Shown here: positions 24,694 through 31,443 of the stretch, piece by piece | How positions within the stretch are numbered: the stretch's first letter is position 1 | Layout of the letters: each line of letters begins with the position of its first letter | Source: Ureibacillus chungkukjangi | GTDB lineage: Bacteria > Bacillota > Bacilli > Bacillales_A > Planococcaceae | NCBI RefSeq assembly: GCF_003217295.1 | Contig: NZ_QJTJ01000025.1 | Location: 1-49,976, forward strand | Reading direction: 5' to 3' | DNA: 49,976 nucleotides | Made by a program: the position numbers and the translations under genes | The notes under the pieces: generated by a model | Seen by the model: only the letters and a program-made list of their open reading frames with translations | Databases searched by the model: none | Told to the model about the DNA's origin: nothing

Positions 24694-25581
24694 ATGCCCA
24701 CTCATTTTCATAAAAAGCCTAATATGTATGTTTCTCATATTCAGTTAAAGGTATCAAACCTAGAACGTTCACTTGATTATTATAAAAACATCATAGGATT
24801 TAATGTTTTAGAGCAAACAAAGATGTCTGCTGTTTTAACCTTTGACGGCACGACAAGCATACTATCCTTAGAGGAAGTACCAGCTGCCCTTCCATTGCGC
24901 CGTGGCGTGACAGGACTTTATCACTTTGCTCTATTACTCCCTACTCGTAAGGATCTTGGTAACTTCATTCAGCAAATCATTCAGAAAAATGAGCGTGTTG
25001 GCGCTGGTGATCATCATGTAAGTGAAGCCTTTTACTTAAACGATCCAGATGGCAATGGTATTGAAGTATATTCTGATAGACCTGAGCAGGATTGGTTATG
25101 GCATGAGGATGGTATGGTTTACATGACAACTGAACAGGTTAATGTTCAATCCGTTCTAAGTGACGCAGACGGTAAATGGAATGGCCTGCCAGCAGGTACA
25201 GTTATGGGTCACATCCATTTATCAGCAGCCAACTTAACCGATAGCGAAAAATTTTACACACAGGCTTTAGGCTACGATATTGTAACCCGTTACGGAAACC
25301 AAGCATTATTCCTATCTACTGGCAAATATCATCATCACATCGGTTTAAATACATGGGAAAGCTTAAACGGCTCTCCAGCTCCCGAAAACAGTGTCGGACT
25401 TAAATCATTCACAATTGTGCTCAGTAACGAAGCTGAAGCAGATAAAATCAAGGAAAACTTGAAGTCATTGGGTGCTAGAGTTGAAGCGTTTGAAGGAGCG
25501 TCAAAGTTTGGCGGGGCTCAAGCCTTCTCAACCCTTGATCCATCTGGGATACGTATTGTTTTTACTTTGGATGAAACTTGA
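24694..25581 (+). CDS. catE: VOC-family extradiol dioxygenase (CatE-like)
   Basis: 295 residues made of two vicinal-oxygen-chelate halves, as in B. subtilis CatE (about 285). Blocks shared with CatE include ERSLDYYKNIIGFNVL, RRGVTGLYHFALLLP, AFYLNDPDGNGIEVYSDRP and the second-half GHIHLSAANL and YHHHIGLNTW. Metal ligands are expected from the two His (in HIHL and YHHHIG region) and a late Glu. It should open catechol rings with iron, or a related diol. ATG has AAAGGAGACATG upstream. Confidence 0.82.
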   Translation: MPTHFHKKPNMYVSHIQLKVSNLERSLDYYKNIIGFNVLEQTKMSAVLTFDGTTSILSLEEVPAALPLRRGVTGLYHFALLLPTRKDLGNFIQQIIQKNERVGAGDHHVSEAFYLNDPDGNGIEVYSDRPEQDWLWHEDGMVYMTTEQVNVQSVLSDADGKWNGLPAGTVMGHIHLSAANLTDSEKFYTQALGYDIVTRYGNQALFLSTGKYHHHIGLNTWESLNGSPAPENSVGLKSFTIVLSNEAEADKIKENLKSLGARVEAFEGASKFGGAQAFSTLDPSGIRIVFTLDET

Positions 25582-25649
25582 TTCATAAAGGTGACTCATT
25601 AAAGACTTTCATTGTTAAGTCTTTAGATTGGGTTACCTTTTTTTATTTG

Positions 25650-26290
25650 TAGTGGCGCTTTGTTGTTTTTGGGAAATGTGTGTTGCTCTCTCTTCCCCTA
25701 AACACGGGAATCTTTGGCTTTCGGGTAATGAGCTGCTCTCTCTGTTTCCCTTAAACCAGCGTTTCCTTGGCTTTCGGGAACTGAGCTACTCTCTATGTTC
25801 CCCTAAACCAGCGTTTCCTCGGCTTTCGGGCAATGAGCTGCTTCCTCTGTTCCCTTAAACCAGCGTTTCCTCGGCTTTCGGGCAATGAGCCGCACTCTCT
25901 GTTCCCCTAAACCAGCGTTTCTTCGGATTTCGAGCAATGAGCTGCTTCCTCTGTTCCCTTAAACCAGCGTTTCCTCGGCTTTCGAGCAATGAGCTGCTCT
26001 CTCTGTTCCCCTAAACCAGCGTTTCTTCGGATTTCGAGCAATGAGCTGCTCTCTCTGTTCCCCTAAACCAGTGTTTCCTCGGCTTTCGGGCAATGATCTG
26101 CTTCCTCCCTTCCCCTAAACCAGCGTTTCTTCGGTTTTCGAGCAATGATCTGCACTCTCTCTTCCCCTAAACAAGAGAATCTTCTGCTTTCGAACAACGA
26201 GCCGCACTCTCTGTCCCTTAAACCAGCGTTTCTTCGGCTTTCGGACACTGAGCCATGCACACTCTCTTCCCCTAAACAAACGCTTTCCCC
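25650..26290. repeat. 52-bp tandem repeat array, about twelve copies
   Basis: The marker TAAAC starts at 25699, 25752, 25804, 25856, 25908, 25960, 26012, 26064, 26116, 26168, 26219 and 26273. Nine of the eleven gaps are 52 or 53 bases. Each unit reads TAAACCAGCGTTTCCTCGGC, then TTTCGGGCAATGAGCTGCTC, then TCTCTGTTCCCC. It contains the small palindromes AAACCAGCGTTT and GAGCTGCTC. There are no unique spacers. Because 52 is not a multiple of three, open frames inside it shift through the unit, so it is not a repeat protein. The gene-free stretch 25582-26384 holds nothing else. Confidence 0.92.
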
Positions 26291-26384
26291 TATTCATGCA
26301 GTGACAGGCTATTCCAATTCAGCCAAATGGCGAATATATTCTCTTCCTTGTACCAATTAAAATAGAAAAAAAGGGGGAGTTTTT

Positions 26385-26798
26385 ATGAGCACTCATTGGC
26401 CAACAGAATTGCCAGTAGTACAGGTACGTGTTGCAAGGCCCACAGACCAAATTGAAGAGCTGGAAAAGTTTTATTGTGATGGAGTTGGATTAGAGAAAAT
26501 CGGTTCCTTTACTGGGCATCGAGGATATAGGGGTTTATTAATAGGTATGCCTGATTCAAGTTACCATCTGGAATTTACACAGCATGATGATGGTAGCCCT
26601 TGTCCTGCACCGAGCAAAGATAATCTACTTGTATTTTATATGCCGAATCAAAATTCAATTGATGCAATTGCAAAGCGGCTAATGAATATGGGGTATCCAG
26701 AGGTCGCTCCTGAAAATGGATATTGGGAAGAAAAAGGGGTTACCATAGAAGACCCCGATGGATGGCGTATTGTCCTGATGAATACAAACGGAATATAA
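26385..26798 (+). CDS. VOC-family protein, YycE-like
   Basis: 137 residues, a single glyoxalase-type unit. RVARPTDQIEELEKFY, GLEKIGSFTGHRGYRGLLIGMPDSSYHLEFT and EDPDGWRIVLMN follow the layout of B. subtilis YycE. Possible metal ligands are the His and Glu of YHLEF. Substrate unknown. ATG follows AAAGGGGGAG. It lies just after the 52-bp array and ends at a bidirectional terminator shared with trmL. Confidence 0.8.
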   Translation: MSTHWPTELPVVQVRVARPTDQIEELEKFYCDGVGLEKIGSFTGHRGYRGLLIGMPDSSYHLEFTQHDDGSPCPAPSKDNLLVFYMPNQNSIDAIAKRLMNMGYPEVAPENGYWEEKGVTIEDPDGWRIVLMNTNGI

Positions 26799-26801
26799 AA
26801 T

Positions 26802-26842
26802 AAAGCTCCATTGTGTAACCGAATTACACTAATGGAGCTTTT
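26802..26842. terminator. Bidirectional terminator
   Basis: AAAGCTCCATT-TGTAA and TTACA-AATGGAGCTTT pair around a short loop; it serves the VOC gene and convergent trmL. Confidence 0.85.
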
Positions 26843-26844
26843 CT

Positions 26845-27318
26845 CTATTTTAATCCTGGGAAACTTTGCTGACGTAATGCTTCGTAAATGATGATGGCTG
26901 CTGTGTTTGATAAATTTAACGAGCGCACATGATCACTTTGCGGGATTCTCAAGCATTTATCGCGACGTTCATAGGCAAAATCCTTCGGCAGACCTGTTGT
27001 CTCTTTCCCAAACATGAAATAAATATCTTTTTCTTTATCGCTAAAGTCGTGGTTCGAATATGGTTCATCACTGTAAGTTTCAATTAGGAATACCTCACCA
27101 CTTTTCGAATACTCCATAAAGTCTTCTAAACTATTGTGATAAACAATATTGACTGAATGCCAATAATCTAATCCGGCACGTTTCAGCATTTTGTCATCCG
27201 TTGAAAAGCCAAGTGGGCGGATTAAATGTAAGGATGTATTTGTTCCTGCACAAGTACGGGCAATATTTCCCGTATTGGCTGGGATTTCTGGTTGATATAA
27301 GACGATATGCAATGGCAA
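26845..27318 (-). CDS. trmL: tRNA (cytidine/uridine-34-2'-O)-methyltransferase TrmL
   Basis: 157 residues, a minimal SPOUT-class methyltransferase. The N-terminus PLHIVLYQPEIPANTGNIAR and the trefoil-knot blocks FMFGKETTGLP and LRIPQSDHVRSLNLSNTAAI are diagnostic. It methylates the wobble ribose of tRNA-Leu. Start is TTG after GGGAAGTG. B. subtilis has the same gene (cspR) close to queG, as here. Confidence 0.92.
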   Translation of the reverse strand: MPLHIVLYQPEIPANTGNIARTCAGTNTSLHLIRPLGFSTDDKMLKRAGLDYWHSVNIVYHNSLEDFMEYSKSGEVFLIETYSDEPYSNHDFSDKEKDIYFMFGKETTGLPKDFAYERRDKCLRIPQSDHVRSLNLSNTAAIIIYEALRQQSFPGLK

Positions 27319-27360
27319 ATCATGACACTTCCCTTTATAACTAAATTTCTACTGCACTTT

Positions 27361-27535
27361 TATGATCATTTAAACGAATTTGTGCGCGGATAAGCTTGGT
27401 TTGTGGTCACTTAAACTTCTTTTTGATCACATGGAACCTATTCTGATCACTTAAAATCGTTTATAAGCACTTGACTGGTTGTGATCACTTAGCTCCGGTT
27501 ATGATCACATAAAACCGTTTCTGATTACACAAGTA
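27361..27535. repeat. 20-bp tandem repeat array with GATCAC motif
   Basis: GATCAC or a one-base variant starts at 27364, 27405, 27425, 27445, 27465 (AAGCAC), 27483, 27503 and 27523 (GATTAC): mostly exact 20-base steps. The consensus unit is TGATCACTTAAAACCGTTTC, which includes the palindrome AAACCGTTT. It fills the 270 bases between trmL and queG. No spacers or coding frame. Confidence 0.85.
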
Positions 27536-27589
27536 ATCCGGCACCCACGTTGCTTCTTTCCATTTCCAGCGAAAGCATTATTACTCCCC

Positions 27590-28723
27590 TCAAGTAGCCA
27601 ATAACTTTAGCCCCTTCTCAATCTCACTAAGAACTTCCTCATCCTGCTCTACAACAAGCGCCTTCTTTAGTGCTTCTTCTGCATCAGCACCACCAATTTT
27701 CCCGATTGCCCATGCGGCTGTGCCTCGCATGACTGGGCGCTCATCTTTATTCATAATGGCGATTAAATCCGGCACCGCTGATTCTTCTTTAAAGTGTGCT
27801 AGGGCAATAATTGCGTTACGCTGAATTGGCTTCTTTCCTCTCCAGGAGCCTGACATGTAGCCAAAGCGAGATTTGAATTCTTTATTTGACATTTGAAGTA
27901 TTGGTTGTAATAAGGGCTTTACTAACTCTGGGTCCGGCTTGAATTCCTCATGAATCCAGTTGCTTTTCCCTTTATTTTTCGGGCAAACTGTTTGGCATGT
28001 ATCGCAGCCATATATCCGATTTCCTAGCTCTTTCCGAAACTCGTCAGGTAAAAAATCCTTCGTTTGCGTTAGGAAGGCTACGCAACGCTGTGAATTTAGC
28101 TGACCACCTTCGACCAAAGCACCTGTAGGACAGACATCTAGGCAAAGTCGGCAATCGCCACATTCATCCTCAATTGGTATATCAGGTTTAAAAGGAATAT
28201 TGGTAATCATTTCTCCTAAGTATACGTACGATCCGAACTCCGGGGTGATAATAGAGCAATTCTTGCCGCTCCAGCCAATGCCAGCACGTTCAGCAACTGC
28301 TCGATCCACAAGCTCCCCCGTATCAACCATCGATTTCGTTTGAACATTAGGAATACGCTCTTTCAGCCACTCTTCAATTAGGTTCAAACGCTCCCTTACA
28401 GCAACATGGTAATCCACTCCCCATGAAGCCCTTGCAAAAATACCACGACGTGCTCCCTTTTTACCTGTAGGAGCATCCTGCATTTTAGAGGGATACGCAA
28501 GAGCAATGGCAATAATGCTTTCTGCACTTTCTAACAAAAGCTTGGGCTCTGTTCTTTTTTCGATATCGGATTCTTCAAAACCCGATTGATAGCCCAACTG
28601 CTGCTGACGCTTCAATCGATTTTTCATTTCATGAAAGGGAGAGGCATGCGTAAAACCGATTTTGTCTACACCAATAGACTTTGCGTAATCTATTAAATCT
28701 TTTTGCAATTGGTCGATTTTCAT
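27590..28723 (-). CDS. queG: Epoxyqueuosine reductase QueG
   Basis: 377 residues from ATG 28723; an ATG at 28735 adds four residues but lies too close to AAAGGAG. The shorter start matches the first residues of B. subtilis QueG (KIDQLQKDLIDYAKS-type). Two ferredoxin-like 4Fe-4S motifs are seen, CGDCRLCLDVCP (about 192-203) and CDTCQTVCPKN (about 240). Conserved cobalamin-binding segments precede them, and HEAT-like repeats close the C-terminus (ERPVMRGTAAWAIGKIGG). It makes queuosine from epoxyqueuosine in tRNA. Confidence 0.92.
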   Translation of the reverse strand: MKIDQLQKDLIDYAKSIGVDKIGFTHASPFHEMKNRLKRQQQLGYQSGFEESDIEKRTEPKLLLESAESIIAIALAYPSKMQDAPTGKKGARRGIFARASWGVDYHVAVRERLNLIEEWLKERIPNVQTKSMVDTGELVDRAVAERAGIGWSGKNCSIITPEFGSYVYLGEMITNIPFKPDIPIEDECGDCRLCLDVCPTGALVEGGQLNSQRCVAFLTQTKDFLPDEFRKELGNRIYGCDTCQTVCPKNKGKSNWIHEEFKPDPELVKPLLQPILQMSNKEFKSRFGYMSGSWRGKKPIQRNAIIALAHFKEESAVPDLIAIMNKDERPVMRGTAAWAIGKIGGADAEEALKKALVVEQDEEVLSEIEKGLKLLAT

Positions 28724-28804
28724 TTTCGCATTCATCTCCTTTATTTGGTAAAATATATAATATCCGCTAATTACGGTGAAATTAAAAAATTGTAGGTGAT
28801 TTGC

Positions 28805-29500
28805 TTGAACATCTCATTAGACAAAGCACTTTTTCAAACAAACGACCAATTTAAAATCGGCATTATCCATTATACCAAAATTGTCGTGTCAGAATCTCCT
28901 CAAATGATAAAAGGCCGCACACAGCTTTACCAGGAAAACCTGTATTTGGAGCTGCAAGAAAATCCAGTTACACAACGAGAAGGAATTGCTGAATGGCGTG
29001 CTGTCTGGAAGTCATTTGGAGCTGATCCGAACCGTTATCGACACTCTGCCGAGAGCTTAATGCGCCGAATTTCAAAACAGAACTATTTAACGCCATTCCA
29101 CTCTGCAGTTGATCTTAATAACTTTTTCTCCCTTCTATATGAAATTCCGATTGGTATCTATGATATGGAAAAGCTAGTTGGCGATATTGAAATATCTTTA
29201 GGTCATGAAGAAACAGGATATGAGGGATTAAACGGTCGCTATAATTCATTAAATAAAATCCTATATAGTAAAGATCAAGTAGGAGCCTTTGGTAGCCCTT
29301 TTGTTGATTCAAAAAGAACAGCGGTTACAGAAGAAACTACTGAAGCCATTCAAATTTTCTATCTAAGACCATCCATAGATGAATCAGAGTGCCAGCAACT
29401 ATTGGCCACTGCTGGAAAAATGTTCACACAAGTAAATGGCGGTGACTTCAAGAGCTACTTACTAGATAACAATAATCTACATATATCAATAGAGGGGTGA
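28805..29500 (+). CDS. B3/B4 tRNA-binding domain protein
   Basis: 231 residues from TTG 28805, which follows AGGTGAT; GTG 28796 would add three residues. The middle holds the B3/B4 domain known from the phenylalanyl-tRNA synthetase beta chain: WRAVWKSFGADPNRYRHSAES, then LLYEIPIGIYDMEKL and the late AFGSPFVDSKRTAVTEETT. Free-standing proteins with this domain are thought to act on aminoacyl-tRNA (editing), but the substrate is not known. It starts divergently from queG and is followed five bases later by the next gene. Confidence 0.75.
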   Translation: MNISLDKALFQTNDQFKIGIIHYTKIVVSESPQMIKGRTQLYQENLYLELQENPVTQREGIAEWRAVWKSFGADPNRYRHSAESLMRRISKQNYLTPFHSAVDLNNFFSLLYEIPIGIYDMEKLVGDIEISLGHEETGYEGLNGRYNSLNKILYSKDQVGAFGSPFVDSKRTAVTEETTEAIQIFYLRPSIDESECQQLLATAGKMFTQVNGGDFKSYLLDNNNLHISIEG

Positions 29501-29505
29501 TTGCT

Positions 29506-30018
29506 ATGAAAAAGATACCGTTAGCAGAAGGCGTTAAGCTAAAAAGTATTTTAACGAAAAAAATCCAAGAGCTGATACATGAAATACATCAGGTTTCACA
29601 TGCCGTTGTCGAAAAGGGACAACAACCAAAATCGTCTGGTCGACCAATCCTAGAAGTAGAAGCCGAGCTCGCACAGGTTCGCAAGGATTCTCGTTTACTA
29701 GATAAGCTTATATATCGAGCTAATGTAGATAATCTGGTTTCTTTTAAGGGCGAAGAGCTTCCTATTGTAGAGGCGATTGAACTTGCTTCCCAATTACGAG
29801 CTGAAGCCGGTCTATATAAGCAGCTTAGCCACTCGGAAAAAGAACAATTCTATACTGCAAGTGAATCAGTTATTTTCTATAATGTGGCATTGTATGACCC
29901 TGAAGAATACCGAAAACGTTCAATAGAAATAGAAAAAGAAGCACACCGATTATCGAATCTCATCAACGCTAAGAACTATCAGGTTGAAATTGAATTTGAT
30001 GATTCTGCTTATATCTAA
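29506..30018 (+). CDS. DIP1984-like helical protein (tentative)
   Basis: 170 residues from ATG 29506 after AGAGGGGTGAT. Almost entirely helical: an N-terminal coiled coil (LKSILTKKIQELIHEIHQV), a linker with proline (GRPILEVEAELAQVRKDSRL), then NVDNLVSFKGEELPIVEAIE and SQLRAEAGLYKQL. This arrangement is like the DIP1984/septicolysin family, whose function is unclear, but the match is by eye. It is co-transcribed with the B3/B4 protein, so a joint role is possible. Confidence 0.5.
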   Translation: MKKIPLAEGVKLKSILTKKIQELIHEIHQVSHAVVEKGQQPKSSGRPILEVEAELAQVRKDSRLLDKLIYRANVDNLVSFKGEELPIVEAIELASQLRAEAGLYKQLSHSEKEQFYTASESVIFYNVALYDPEEYRKRSIEIEKEAHRLSNLINAKNYQVEIEFDDSAYI

Positions 30019-30186
30019 CTCGGTGCGGTGAGACTCCAACCCGAGGCGTATGTACTGTCAACAACTTTCAAATAGTCTGCATACCGATTACCTGTTACCT
30101 GTTACTTTGTGACCGTTAACTAATAACCAACTATAGTGAAGGCTCAAAAACTCAGTGTAATCTTATATTGACGGTACTTACGTTAG

Positions 30187-30232
30187 AAAACCACGATTAC
30201 GGCTAATTTAGCGTTTAATCGTGGTTTTTCTT
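30187..30232. terminator. Bidirectional terminator
   Basis: AAAACCACGATTA and TAATCGTGGTTTT form a 13-bp stem with a 16-base loop, T-rich on both sides. It separates the convergent DIP1984-like and LD-carboxypeptidase genes. Confidence 0.85.
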
Positions 30233-30244
30233 TTTCTACATTAA

Positions 30245-31156
30245 TTATTCAACTCCAGGGAGAATTCTCAGCATTTTTAAATCAGCATCTAAAATTACCT
30301 CAACACCTAGCGGGATTCCGATATTTGGTTCACAGTGCCCTATCATAAAGCCTGCTACTGTAGGTTTTGCAAGTGGTTTTAGATATTCCTCCAGAAGCGA
30401 CCACACATCCTCTAATATTCCGTCAGGGATTGCAGTAAAGTTTCCAATAACAAATCCAGCTGCTTCCTCTAGTTTACGTGCAAGACGAAGCTGATTTAGC
30501 ATGCTATCAATATTTTCAATCGACTCACCGATATCCTCGAGTAATACGATTTTCCCTTTTGTATCAATTTCAAATTTCGTGCCTAACGTACTCACCAAAC
30601 GATTTAGATTTCCTCCAGTTAACTCCCCACGCGCATTTCCTTGAACTAGTGTTTGTAATGGCGTTAGATTTTCATCGTATTGAATTTCAAACGGTGAAAA
30701 TAACTGCTGGAACATTCTCTTCGAAAGCTCTGAAAATTCATTAGCGCCTCCAGATGAAAGCATTGGACCATGAAAGGTTACGATATTGGAGTACTCCTGA
30801 AAAGCTGTATGGAGATAGGTAACATCTGAAAAGCCCCAAAAGATTTTTGGATTTTCAGTTAATGATTGGTAGTCAATTCGGTCGGCAATCCGAGCTGCCC
30901 CATATCCCCCTTTTAAGCAGAAGATACCCTTTACTTCAGGGTCTTGAATCATTTTATGTAGGTCATTTAAACGTTCCTCATCCTTACCTGCTAAATATTT
31001 GCCTGTAAGTCCAACAGACTCACCTATTTTAACTCTCAACCCGAGTCCTTCTAGTAAGGCTATTTTTTCAGGTAAATACTCCATCGCAAGTGGTCCACTT
31101 AATGCTACAACTCCGACTGTATCACCTACTGATAATCTTTGTGGTCTAATTTTCAT
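30245..31156 (-). CDS. LD-carboxypeptidase, peptidase family S66
   Basis: 303 residues. The nucleophile Ser lies in WGFSDVTYLH (about residue 108), and the Glu and His of the S66 triad are in VLLEDIGE (about 208) and MIGHCEPNIG (about 277). SGPLAMEYLPEKIALLEGLG at the start is the usual S66 opening. Cytosolic members cut the L-D bond of muropeptides during wall recycling (LdcA) or act on microcin-like nucleotides (MccF); B. subtilis YkfA is a relative. ATG after GTAGGAGAAGG. No recycling genes adjoin it. Confidence 0.86.
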   Translation of the reverse strand: MKIRPQRLSVGDTVGVVALSGPLAMEYLPEKIALLEGLGLRVKIGESVGLTGKYLAGKDEERLNDLHKMIQDPEVKGIFCLKGGYGAARIADRIDYQSLTENPKIFWGFSDVTYLHTAFQEYSNIVTFHGPMLSSGGANEFSELSKRMFQQLFSPFEIQYDENLTPLQTLVQGNARGELTGGNLNRLVSTLGTKFEIDTKGKIVLLEDIGESIENIDSMLNQLRLARKLEEAAGFVIGNFTAIPDGILEDVWSLLEEYLKPLAKPTVAGFMIGHCEPNIGIPLGVEVILDADLKMLRILPGVE

Positions 31157-31291
31157 TAATCCTTCTCCTACCCAAGTTATTATTCATTTAGTTAAACTAT
31201 AATACTATCTCTCCAAACTCGCCAATCATATGTAAATTAGAGCTCCCATATATTTTGCCCTTAAAAAAATTAAAAAAGTTTTAAAATAAAG

Positions 31292-31316
31292 GTTTATAGT
31301 TAAAAAATACGGGTAA
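31292..31316 (+). promoter_or_regulatory. Sigma-B-like promoter of the kinase-methyltransferase operon
   Basis: GTTTAT at 31292-31297 and GGGTAA at 31311-31316 with a 13-base spacer; the sigma-B consensus is GTTTAA, 12-14 bases, GGGTAT. Each box has one mismatch. The start would be about 120 bases before the kinase ATG. A separate TATAAT at 31350-31355 has no good -35 box. Confidence 0.55.
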
Positions 31317-31443
31317 TAGTCAGGGATGCTAGTATTTTGGTTCTAAATGTATAATAAAATACTAGTTTTTAAACGTAATCTATTTAATTTATGCAGTATT
31401 TATAATAAACTTAAAGAAATCATTGGAAAAGGTAGGAAACGGA

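Noticed and set aside
25628..26297. Several open frames across the 52-bp array, and the idea of a CRISPR array
   Set aside because: The unit is not a multiple of three so the peptide repeats only by frame shifting; the whole 52 bases repeat with no unique spacers, and no cas genes are present.
30019..30186. ACCTGTT-ACCTGTT duplication and GC-richer patch after the DIP1984-like gene
   Set aside because: Only two short copies and no structure; treated as chance.
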